Assembly (NCBI GenBank): GCA_964432995.1
Contig: CAYSPU010000014.1
Span: forward strand, 1-38,707
Reading direction: 5' to 3'
DNA from: CAYSPU01 sp964432995
Lineage (GTDB): Bacteria; Verrucomicrobiota; Verrucomicrobiia; Limisphaerales; JAHDYP01
Length of the DNA stretch: 38,707 bases
Below the pieces are notes generated by a model, which was not told the DNA's origin, searched no databases, and saw only the letters and a program-made list of their open reading frames with translations. Both the position numbers and the translations under genes were made by a program. Position 1 is the first letter of the stretch; each line of letters begins with the position of its first letter. This document shows, one piece after another, positions 10,101 through 17,500 of this stretch.

Positions 10101-10259
10101 GACCTCGATCCCTTCGAGCAGCGGGTCCAACTCGCTCCCTCCTCCGCGGGTCGTGGCGCCCAGGATGCCTGGCAACGGCATGCTGCCGCCGCCGCTCGGC
10201 TTGCGGGTTACGCTGGCCGGGAGCTTGATCCTGAGAGGTTTGGTTTCGGGCTGGTTCAT
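4158..10259 (-). CDS. Giant multidomain protein: two alpha/beta-hydrolases, macro-like region, CHAT protease, TPR-like C-terminus
   Basis: A 2033-residue cytoplasmic protein. Domains in order: an N-terminal region of unknown fold (1-~220); a first alpha/beta-hydrolase with oxyanion motif LVLIHGTGSH (~233) and nucleophile elbow LLTHSRGG (~299); a second, LCAT/lipase-like hydrolase with ILIPGIMGTH (~603) and LLAHSMGG (~711); a region at ~1010-1130 whose pattern (a GHYIGD strand, VYAGEIGTSTIVL, VVVGLG) recalls the N-terminal macro-like domain of leucyl aminopeptidases; a CHAT domain at ~1430-1690 with catalytic histidine loop VLVICAHG (~1517) and cysteine loop VVFLSCCHLGS (~1561); and helical TPR-like repeats to the end. 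CHAT domains are caspase-related proteases. A strong AAGGAG lies seven bases before the ATG. The combination suggests a protease-gated lipase or a scaffold for death signalling; that is inference. The hydrolase and CHAT calls are firm, the macro-like call is tentative. Confidence 0.88.
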   Translation of the reverse strand: MNQPETKPLRIKLPASVTRKPSGGGSMPLPGILGATTRGGGSELDPLLEGIEVRRTYDFVAPTRGRASGAVTSLDTTQPELLALEAEDGTTIFIRSDALAEAVARVRPEAVDDQGEVDFAKFRDPNATARGVGDILWKVASVLTLPKDGLLKEAEDLATKWAREKLGDLATGKPYDVASFLGAKALMWSIESRLAGRPGLYLWRNRTLDASDRCLPGDPRLKPVAEGKPTLVLIHGTGSHTLGSFADLRQDDDAWDLLERRFPGGVFGYEHRTFSESPTENALALLDALPKGAKVSLLTHSRGGLVGDLLCLGQVTDAVINACTIDTRDAHDAEGLEREAQEERTRLRGLHDRLAGGHITVERYVRVACPARGTRFLSENLDVALSDFLNLLQWGGGAIVGATAVALGGPVAGQRFGKGASSILGVVKRLALEIAGRRIDPRLVPGIAAMRVESPLAAFLAHPDTRRRDGINMAVIAGDTEFDGLGLSNLRRRIANLFCDWRLFDRHDNDLVVDTDSMYAGLALREGAKYLYVQDETVSHFQYFRNRATADAMRSWLVEDDLERVSPFLPITAASKVSWQDREARLAQRGEAAGPRPVVILIPGIMGTHLEIKRRPSDKPGSGNRIWFDLASLFVGRLGDLSDPNAAKVAAEDLFEMFYGDLADHLALSHNVIRCPYDWRQPLDKCAEALAARIQDAARRFPGQPIRLLAHSMGGLVARTLMANHESAWKTVTDSGGRLVMLGTPNNGSHLMVHTLLGKSSSIRKLEKIDVAHDMNGILKIVAGFPGALALLPRPDGFTDAGHQPGIVEAAEYYEPRTWQELRRRNTDRWYGDGIGADPAAPLLEQARRAWNDLPVTLPNPERVVYVYGQSDQTPCGVLRGADGRLKLLFTSCGDGSVTWKSGQIESLEERSWYMPVEHADLTGEEDYFPAIVELLEKGTTDKLGRLPRERGLERPPVVLEAEPPVVAGEEELARAFLGSGLRRRKTTRGRQVLEVSAWAGDVRFLDQPVLCGHYIGDVISGAEAALDELLEGALSERERMSVYAGEIGTSTIVLRPPTGEERARGSLPGAVVVGLGQFTGQLSARQVTETVRGGVLRLLLQLRDALGLTAERPVTLCSFLIGWSSTTNLSVSESVAAIARGVLEANRRFRDAVGKSQEPVLAVTKLTFVELFRDAAITAASAVLDLPELLAGELPRLGARIEPANALVEGEGVIERLGAAGDLGHWSRLIVTDAEAPEVRSAPECCELRWQSPLPPALLRQLSGQGGHLGKPNTTVPPPPAENQSAGPPSGTPDGTVPPAEPASVPLQAVPFEALPTVSRYYPRKLKYVFLSARARAEVTLQHRQPGLIEAIIRDQRHNPAYDARLGHTLFQLMVPLDYKAVARDQSRLLLVLDDYTANLPWELLRADEEPLVVKIPMVRQLATMRYRPAVRTASRNAACIIVNPSTDGYDKRFPGGKPRLDDLPRAVDEGRAISDSLHRAGWSDADIVLTPPEKSALDIFATLYDRPYRVLVICAHGIFEARAMDGRAYSGVVLSDGLLITAVEMAQMEVVPEVVFLSCCHLGSISNPYSEPNRLAYSLAQQLIESGARCVVAAGWAVNDEAACTFASAFFDHLTQGNTFGDAIFYARRVTHRQHPATNTWGAYQAYGDPGYRLRPGGEEEAGRRRPLVAVAQLLAAIQGRRIKNKRLKGDSKAPSFSKQRQWVESQLAKCPPEWKDRPDVLQAIGELYGDSGAEGFESARDAYERAVQLEDQVGRVAVKTIEQLANLEARRGGKLADQGKHELGLKLIESGIRRMKALAQTVGGQGPPAKNAERAGILGSAYKLQATALSRLERKSWSDISAALGEAGRAYQSAVEGDPARKPYNTLNALTLAWLSGTLDQPPREAIALARRCGEQARKDFAADKGFWNAVMSADAALTAWLMGDPLDKPLESLRRCYDEAVAKVPNSAREWDSVVKQWRILAGFLRLRRQGDRDRNLSDVLEKLAESQGLATSQTAGRPPGTAAQQHSREAAAAKITHPRRTKHKRRPS

Positions 10260-10266
10260 GGTGGAA

Positions 10267-10272
10267 CTCCTT
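10267..10272 (-). promoter_or_regulatory. Strong ribosome-binding site for the giant CHAT gene
   Basis: AAGGAG on the minus strand, seven bases before the ATG at 10259. It is among the best Shine-Dalgarno matches in the window and fixes the start of the 2033-residue protein. The rest of the 137-base spacer (10260-10396) shows no convincing promoter or terminator. Confidence 0.7.
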
Positions 10273-10396
10273 CCGGATCCCGGATGCTGCGTGGTGCAGG
10301 TTCGGGCCTGGGCGCTAACGCAAAGCCGTCGAGTCGATCAGGTCTCAGATTTCGACAATTCGGATTGGACGCGGCGCCCTCATTGGTCCGGAGGCC

Positions 10397-12076
10397 TCAG
10401 GCATGGCGGGGCGTGGCGACACCGCGGCAGATGCGTCGGAGCATCTCGTCGAAGTAAGACCCCTTCTCGTAGTTCACGGCGTCTTTCCCCTCCAGTTGGT
10501 CGAACGGCTTCTCAAGAGTGCCTTCGACCAACGGACCAGTCCCCGCAAGGACCGAGACGATTCGGCATCTTCTCTCGATTGCCTCGCGAATCTCTTTCGC
10601 CACCCACGGCTCCTGTTCGGGCTTGTCCGAGGGCATCGTCGGCTCGATAGCTTGACCGCGACTCTTACGGGGCAGATCCTCGAGCGCCTTGGGGGTCAGC
10701 ACGAGCAAGAAGATGGGGGCTTTGCGGATTTCCCGTCGAATCCGAGCTGAAAACGCCGAGCCAGCCTTCAATTCATCCGGAGCGAAATAGGGTTCAATTC
10801 TCAGCGCTTTGAGCCGTTCCACCAGCGCCCGGGCCTGATCACTTCCGTCTTCCGACTTGTAGCTGATGAAGATCAGATGCCTGACAGGACGCGAGGCCAG
10901 CAACAAGGCCACCGGCCACTGAATGACCACAGGGATCATCCAGATCCACCAAACCCGAAAGCCCAATTGCGCCGCGGCCGAGCAGATGGCGAGGACCGAA
11001 CCGGCCGTGATCGCAGCCAGGTGCCTGCTGCGCCCCCGGTTTACGGTCAGCATTAGCCCCAGCCCGAGGCCCCACAGCGTGACGAGGATGGCCTGAGCCG
11101 GTGGCCACAGGCCGCGGAGGAAATGGCCGTGCAGGAGGTTCATCAGGGCCGTGCCCTGCACGTCGACGCCAGGTAAATGGTCTCTGGGATTGGCGTTGCA
11201 TGGATTGCGGAACCGGTCGCCCTTCTCCAGCCGCGTATCGCCAATCAACACGCAGCGTCCTTCGATGTTCGTTCGCAGACTCTCCAACGGCATCGCCAAG
11301 GCATCCGCATAGTCGAGATGATGGAATGGGGCACGCCCAGGTCCGTAGTAGTTGAGCCATCGGATCTGCTCCGGTTTCTCGTTTGTCGTGATGGGAGCAC
11401 CCAACAGTCCCGCAGCCACCCAAGCTGCCGCAACTCGGTTGGTGCCGGTGTCCGCGTGCGCGTTCGCCGCACTACCGCCAGCGGCGCCAACGTGGGTGAC
11501 AAACACACCGGGCAACATCCGGACCGTTTCATCTGGCAGCTCCAAGACATCGTCGGCCCCCACCCAGAAAGCTCTCTTCTCGAAGACGGGCGCCACCCAC
11601 CGGTCCGCAAGATTCGTACTGGCTCCGGCATTCGCGCGGCCTACGAGAACGAGTCGTCGAGTCCGGCCGATCTGATCTGCAAGCAGTTTGTCCTCGGTGC
11701 TGTTTGCATCACTGACCGAGAGGCGCAAGTCCAGGAAGATCAACCGGGGACCGATCCCCGAGAGCCGCTCCAGCAGGCGAGTGATATTGGAGCGCGCAAT
11801 ACCCCCCTCGGGGCCTTTGCCGCCGCCCAGAGCACTCCAATTGTCAGCGGTGATCTCGATGAGGGTGACTTCACTCTCGAGCCGCTGAACCGCCTGGCGC
11901 CGCAGCCGAAACGGGAGATCGTAGGACCGCCTTTCCAGCCACGAGACGGCGCGGCCCGAACTCGACCCCGTCGCACCCACCCACATGAGGCAAAAGAGGC
12001 CGGAAAGCACCGTGGCCAGGACGCAGCGACCGCTGAGCCGGCAGACGATCACGAGTCGTTTTCGGAGCTCGCCCAT
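10397..12076 (-). CDS. Membrane CHASE2 sensor fused to cytoplasmic TIR domain
   Basis: A 559-residue protein. One membrane segment at ~17-36 is followed by an extracytoplasmic CHASE2 domain (~45-325) with RRSYDLPFRLR, LIEITADNWSALGG, LIFLDLRLS, GRCVLIGDTRLEKGD and LPGVDVQGTALMNLL. Three further membrane segments (~326-345, 353-372, 374-394) lead to a C-terminal TIR domain (~400-555) opening with HLIFISYKSEDGSDQ and including EPYFAPDELKAGS. The sequence EPWVAKEI gives W491-x3-E495, the Trp and putative catalytic glutamate of NADase TIRs. CHASE2 normally senses an outside signal for kinases, adenylate cyclases or other output domains, with this same three-helix linker. Here the output is TIR, so signal perception could trigger NAD breakdown or a cyclic nucleotide signal. 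GAGGAG six bases upstream of the ATG supports the start. Confidence 0.9.
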   Translation of the reverse strand: MGELRKRLVIVCRLSGRCVLATVLSGLFCLMWVGATGSSSGRAVSWLERRSYDLPFRLRRQAVQRLESEVTLIEITADNWSALGGGKGPEGGIARSNITRLLERLSGIGPRLIFLDLRLSVSDANSTEDKLLADQIGRTRRLVLVGRANAGASTNLADRWVAPVFEKRAFWVGADDVLELPDETVRMLPGVFVTHVGAAGGSAANAHADTGTNRVAAAWVAAGLLGAPITTNEKPEQIRWLNYYGPGRAPFHHLDYADALAMPLESLRTNIEGRCVLIGDTRLEKGDRFRNPCNANPRDHLPGVDVQGTALMNLLHGHFLRGLWPPAQAILVTLWGLGLGLMLTVNRGRSRHLAAITAGSVLAICSAAAQLGFRVWWIWMIPVVIQWPVALLLASRPVRHLIFISYKSEDGSDQARALVERLKALRIEPYFAPDELKAGSAFSARIRREIRKAPIFLLVLTPKALEDLPRKSRGQAIEPTMPSDKPEQEPWVAKEIREAIERRCRIVSVLAGTGPLVEGTLEKPFDQLEGKDAVNYEKGSYFDEMLRRICRGVATPRHA

Positions 12077-12106
12077 GGGGATCTCCTCACTCGCTGCTGC
12101 ACGGAG

Positions 12107-14464
12107 TTACTCCAGTCGAACTACGCGGAAGAACCGCGGGGATGCCTCAACCGGGCATTGCGCTGACGCGGTATTGCCAGTGGCCGTGATGAACTGCATT
12201 CCGGCGACATCCTGCCAGTTCGCGCCGGCGGCACACTGGTCGCGGGATTGCACCCTGAATTGCTCTCCCGCCCGGGCGTCCCAGGAGAAACGGAATCCGG
12301 CGCTGTCAACCGAGAGGCTTTCCAGGATGATACTTGGAGCCGGTGCAACCACAAAGACGTGGAACGAACGCGTCGTGCTAAGCGGGATACCAAGCACGTT
12401 CGTCTCACTGACGGTGACGGTGATCTCCACGTTTCCACCCGTGTTTGGCGTGGGCACGTACGTCAGAATGCCGGTGGACTGTGGTGAGGTGTAGGAGACG
12501 GCGGGATCCGGAATGATTGCCGGATTACTGCTGGTCGCGGCAACAACCAGTTCCTGGGATTCGCCGCCGCCGGCCGTGATCCCAGTCAGCGACACGGTTT
12601 GAACACCGGCGTTATGGTTGATCCGAGGTTGGCCCGGGATCGGATCCAGGGTCGGCGGCGCGTCCACGGGGGGCGATTCACTCGTGACCGTACGGTAGAC
12701 GGACAAACCACCATGGTCGGTGTCGTTCAGCAGCACCCACGTGTCAATGTCCTGGATGGTGAACCACTCGAGACTGGCATCCCCGGTGTTTTCGAACCAC
12801 AGCAGGCGTATCGGGTACAGTCCAGGTTCCAGAACCAGAAAACCGAAGATCGTTGCTTCTGCAGCACGGCTCTCGTCCACTGCACTCAGAACCGCGGCGT
12901 TCCGTTCGCCGAGGCGACCGGTGCTCACTTCAAAGCCGTCGTCGCTGGTGACTCCCATGACGTAGAACCCGCTCGATGGGAAGGACACAAACGCCGAGAT
13001 CTCCATGGCGAAGTGGTCCATACTGGCCACGGATGATTGGTCCGTGGTGAGCCCGGGAACTGTGTCGTCGCCGGAGAAGTTGCCTGCGCGCGTCTCGGTT
13101 TGGTTTAGATTGACTGGTGAGCCGACAATCGCCCCCTCGGGTTCCGCCGCCAGGTTGGCCAAGGACAGGCTCCCCTCCAAGAGATCCTCGGCGCCTTGGA
13201 TTGTGGCGGCTGGCTGTTCTTGGGGAGAGACCTGGTGTAGCCGGTAGTTGAATCCGGGAATCTGGCCTGTATTCGTTCGGCACAGCTTAGTCGACAACGT
13301 CTCGAAAGCCGCAACGTCAAATTCCCAGTGATGCTTTATGGGACCGCCCGTCCCGTGCGGCGATATATGCCCACCCTGAGTCCGCGCATTGTGCAGCAGT
13401 CCACCGGGGAGGAAATCATAGGTGATCTCGGCCAGACGAGTCCCCTCAGCCAAAAAGTTCGTCCACGGGGGCAGTGTCGCTGGATTGTGCCAACGAATGC
13501 TGGTGATTCTGCCCTGCTTGACAACATCCAGTGGCGTCTGTTCCGTGCCGTCCACCATCAACTGAAGGGAGCTTGGGTCGACTGCTTCGCCCGTCGCGTC
13601 CACCAATTCAACCAGGATGTCCGTATTGGCCGGCACACCGACCGCGCCGGGAGAGGGGACGACGCGCCGGGCATAGGCGTATTCGTTGACGGAAGAACGG
13701 TAGGCCTTGACCGCGTTGGTGGCATACGGATCGTTGATGAGCAGGCGCTCGTTTTCTCCGGCTTTCTGGACAGACCACTCGACGTTCGCCCCGCCAGAAC
13801 CTTCGAACCAGAGCAGGCGGAAGGCATACGCACCTGAGGCGGCGACATACAGGCCAAATGTCGTGTCCGCCGCCGCCCGTCCGCCGTCGAACATGCCGAC
13901 GATTTGAGCGAGCTCATCCCGCGGATCGCCCCGAGTGGCCGTCACCTTGAAGCCATCATCACTGTTGACGGTCATGTAGTAGTAGCCCTCTTGAAGTACC
14001 AGATAGGTCAGGATTTCCTGGGCGAAGTAGTCATTGCTGCCGTACCACCCGGGAATGCCGGGGATCGGGTGCTCGAGTCGCTGGCCCTCCCAAGTCGGCG
14101 CATTGGCTCCGTAGAATCCCTCGTGGGAAGATGGGTCGAAACGTCCCAGGGCATCCTGGTTGTAGTTGATATAGGTGTCCTCGGTGTAATACCCATCGGT
14201 TCCAAAGTCCGAGGTGTTCGCCACATTCGTCTCGGGAATGCCCGTGGCATGATCGACCCAACGATCGGCTAGCTGGTCCTCGGCCCGCTGGATCCGGTTC
14301 GGCACATACAGTTCCACTTGGTGAGTGCGCACCCTGAAACCCGGCTGTGACAGGTCCGCATCGACCACCCACGAAGGTGGAAGGCTGAATCCCTGGCCGG
14401 CGGCAGTGCCTGGGAATCCCAGCAGGCATGCCACCAGCAGTCTCGATGCAGTGACGGCTTTCAT
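12107..14464 (-). CDS. Secreted protein with two PA14-like domains
   Basis: A 785-residue exported protein. A signal peptide covers ~1-24 (MKAVTASRLLVACLLG, cleaved after the AAG-Q region). Two related domains follow, centred at ~125-255 and ~475-605. Each has a Y-x-M-x-V/T-SDDGF strand, a Gly/Arg/Ala-rich turn and an RLLWFE-(G/N)-(S/T)-G strand ending in EW, which is the PA14-like carbohydrate-binding pattern. Between and after them are Ig-like stretches (VPSPGAVGVPANTDI; TSNPAIIPDPAVSYT), and the end FRFSWDARAGEQFRVQSRD resembles the C-terminal beta module common in large secreted proteins of this group. AAAGGAG seven bases before the ATG supports the start. Probable role: cell-surface or extracellular glycan binding. 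It sits between the barrel protein and the CHASE2-TIR gene. No catalytic motif is visible. Confidence 0.75.
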   Translation of the reverse strand: MKAVTASRLLVACLLGFPGTAAGQGFSLPPSWVVDADLSQPGFRVRTHQVELYVPNRIQRAEDQLADRWVDHATGIPETNVANTSDFGTDGYYTEDTYINYNQDALGRFDPSSHEGFYGANAPTWEGQRLEHPIPGIPGWYGSNDYFAQEILTYLVLQEGYYYMTVNSDDGFKVTATRGDPRDELAQIVGMFDGGRAAADTTFGLYVAASGAYAFRLLWFEGSGGANVEWSVQKAGENERLLINDPYATNAVKAYRSSVNEYAYARRVVPSPGAVGVPANTDILVELVDATGEAVDPSSLQLMVDGTEQTPLDVVKQGRITSIRWHNPATLPPWTNFLAEGTRLAEITYDFLPGGLLHNARTQGGHISPHGTGGPIKHHWEFDVAAFETLSTKLCRTNTGQIPGFNYRLHQVSPQEQPAATIQGAEDLLEGSLSLANLAAEPEGAIVGSPVNLNQTETRAGNFSGDDTVPGLTTDQSSVASMDHFAMEISAFVSFPSSGFYVMGVTSDDGFEVSTGRLGERNAAVLSAVDESRAAEATIFGFLVLEPGLYPIRLLWFENTGDASLEWFTIQDIDTWVLLNDTDHGGLSVYRTVTSESPPVDAPPTLDPIPGQPRINHNAGVQTVSLTGITAGGGESQELVVAATSSNPAIIPDPAVSYTSPQSTGILTYVPTPNTGGNVEITVTVSETNVLGIPLSTTRSFHVFVVAPAPSIILESLSVDSAGFRFSWDARAGEQFRVQSRDQCAAGANWQDVAGMQFITATGNTASAQCPVEASPRFFRVVRLE

Positions 14465-14552
14465 ATCTGGTCTCCTTTCTGTTGGTGCTCGCTGTGCTCC
14501 GAGTGTTCGAGCTCACCTCGCAGGGTGTCGGACTGCCGAAATCCGGCATCTG

Positions 14553-17500
14553 CTAGAACCGTAACTCCAAGCGAAGCTGGAAGGCGCGTTCGCGCGGCAT
14601 CTCGGCATAGGGAGTCAGCGGATTCAATTGATAGTCCTCGTCTGTGAGGTTCAGCAGGGAAAGCGTTATCGCTGCGGCCTGTCGTCGCAACCGGTAGCCA
14701 ATACCCACGTTAAGCATGGGAAAGTGATCGCCTTCATGCTCCGCCGTGCCGGGGTCGTATCCCTCGTTATTCTGAATGTAGTAGCTCAGTTCCTCGACGG
14801 CGAACAGACCAGACGGATGGTTGAACCTGATGAACTGTGCCAAACGGTGCAGGTCGCCGGCCCGATCGTCATGGAGAGACTGGCTGATCTCAGAACGGGT
14901 GAAGTGGTAACTGCAGCCGATGGACCATTCGTCATCAACCAGGTGGTTGAGAGTGAAGCCCACCCGCTGTTCCCGGTAGTCGATGCTCTCTCGCACCCGG
15001 GAGTTGGCGCCGAGCGTCATCGACTGCGGTGGAACCGTGATGGCGCCCAGCGCTTGGTCGACTTCCGAATCGATGCGTTCCACTTCGAGTCCATAATAGA
15101 TGTTGCATGGCAGCTTGAAGTCAACCGCCAAGCCCATGACTTCGAATGTGGGTGCGGCTACGGAGCCCACCAATGACTCGGGGATCACGCTGCGGTATGC
15201 CTGGCCAAAGCCGGCCAACTGAGCAGGCTCCAGGCGGACGCTCTCGTCGAAGTTCACGCCGCCCAGAGTGCGGCTGTAGGCCGCCCGAAGGGTTGCTCTG
15301 TTCCAAGGCCTCCAGACCAGGGCCGCTTTTGGCGACCACTGCGCCTCCGTGTCCTGTCCCTCGACGACCGGCAGGTTCCGGTCGTTCCTTGGGAACGTCA
15401 CCGTGTTGTAGGCTACTCCGGCCGTGACGTGGAGGGTATCAAGGAACGTCCGCGTATAGTAGGCGTAAAGCGAGCCGCGCCGCATGTCCTCGGTGAACTC
15501 GTTGTTTAGGATGTCCGGGCTCAAGGTATACCGCGAACGTTCCATCCATTGTTCGCTTGGCTGCATCTGTGAATGGGCGCTGAACTCACCGAATTGATAG
15601 CGGCCGCCGAGGTTCAAGGTGTTGTGGTGATCTGCATAAATCTGATTCAGCTCCACTGAATAGACTTCGAAGTTGTGCTCGAAGTCATAAGTCATTATGG
15701 CGGGATCCGGAAACGGTGCTACCACCATGTCCCCCATAGTCCCCAGTATGGGGAACTCTTGATGCTCGTCCGTGAAGTGGCGTTCATCGGCCAGCCGTCC
15801 TGCGAGCAAGGTCGTATGCACGCCTGGGCTCCACTCGCGATGATACCCGGCCAGCAACATGCCCGGCAGGCCCTCTTCTTCGAATCGATAGTCCGGATGA
15901 TACTCCCGTGAAGGCTGCGTGTATTGGAAGTTGTCTTCGGCATCGAAGTCCAACAGCCGAACAACGCCGAGTACCGAATCCCGCAATGTGAGCTGTTGCT
16001 TGAGCTGGATGGACGCCTCGAAGCGCTCGAGTTCGTTGTTGGGGCGCACGCCATCGTTTTGCTGAAGGTCCAGATCGACGGACCAGGCAAGCGTCCCTTG
16101 GTATCCGAATTGGGACACAGTCTGCCGCAGTTGGCCGTCGCTGCGGTACTCACTGGTGGAATACAGGCCGAGATGATCCCGGGCCAGGAGACGCGAGTAG
16201 TCCGGCCGGGAGGGGTGCTGGGAGAGACTGGACGCTTCCGTCGGCGCCATCAGATTGGCCAGGAGCCATTCATTGAACCAGAGCGTCTCGTACCGCAGGT
16301 TGAAGCGGGTGGGATCGCGAAGGGCGTTGTAGCTGTCAGCCAGGAACTGGTGTGCGGAGGAATTCGCGTAGTCGTGGGTTACGGCGGTGGCTGCCTCGCG
16401 GAGGCTGACGTCGACCATGCCGGCGTCCCGGTAAATGGACGCCAGGTTTGCGCTGCGGATTGCGAGATCCTCGTCCAGGAACAGGCGCGATCGGAACAGC
16501 CGCCGGTTGTCGTTCCTGCGCACCGACTCCTCCATGTCCACAATTGCCGGGTTGATTCGGTTCTGTTCCTGGTGAAGCAGGGCCGAGTACAACCAGGAGG
16601 TTGGATCACCTGGATCCAGGAACTTCGCCAGGTCAAACTCTTCGCGGGCGCGATGCTCGTTCCAGGCAAGCTGGAACGCCTTGCCCAGATAGCCGCGAAG
16701 CAGCGCGCGCCGAGGCTCAACGGCCACGGCAATCTGGAGGTCCGAAATGCCGTCGTGCGCGTCGCGCCAGCGAATCCGGCAGAGGCCCCGGCCAAGCCAG
16801 CCATCCGCCACCGAAGGATCGAGTTCGATTGCCCGTTCGAATGCCGCTTCCGCCTCGCGCGGTTTGTTGGCGGCGGCGAGGATGAAGCCGAGGGTCGAGT
16901 GCGCTTCTGCATGGAAAGGACTGCAGTTGGTGGCCGTTTCCGCCGCGCGCCGAGCCGGAACGACTTCTCCTTCCGCGAACCGCAGTTGGGCGACCCGTAC
17001 CCACCCCAGTCCAAAGTCCTTCGATTTCTTGGTCGCTTGCTCGGCAGAATCGCGCGCGCCGGCGAGGTCGAGCCTGGACTGCAACAGGTAGGAATACGCC
17101 GTCAGCTCGGAGGCGGTCGTGGGAGGGCGCGGTTCAAAGCGCGTCTCTCCCGAGATGGCCTTGATCAAGGTCCGGAGTGCGTTCGCCGGTTCGTAGTCGG
17201 ACGGTAAGGTGGCGAGGATCTTCTGGGCGGACTCGACGTCTCCGAGCACGAGCCGGAGTGCGGCCAGGTACGCCCGATGGGTTGTGTTGGTTGGCTCCGG
17301 TTTTGGCGCATACGCCCGGACGGCATCCCGGAATCTCCCGGATCGGTATGCGGCAAGGGAACGGTTCAAGTCGCCATCGGCGGTCGCGAGTTGCAGATCG
17401 TCCACGCTGAGCACCGCGGGATAGTAGATCCACCATTGGACGGGTCCCTTCGCCAGCGTTGCCGAGGCGGACTTGACGACCGGCGCATTCGTCCCTTCCA

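Noticed and set aside
7218..10457. Plus-strand open frame of 1079 codons
   Set aside because: It runs antisense to the giant CHAT gene, whose frame has clear hydrolase motifs. Long antisense frames are expected at this GC content and the translation has no recognisable domain.
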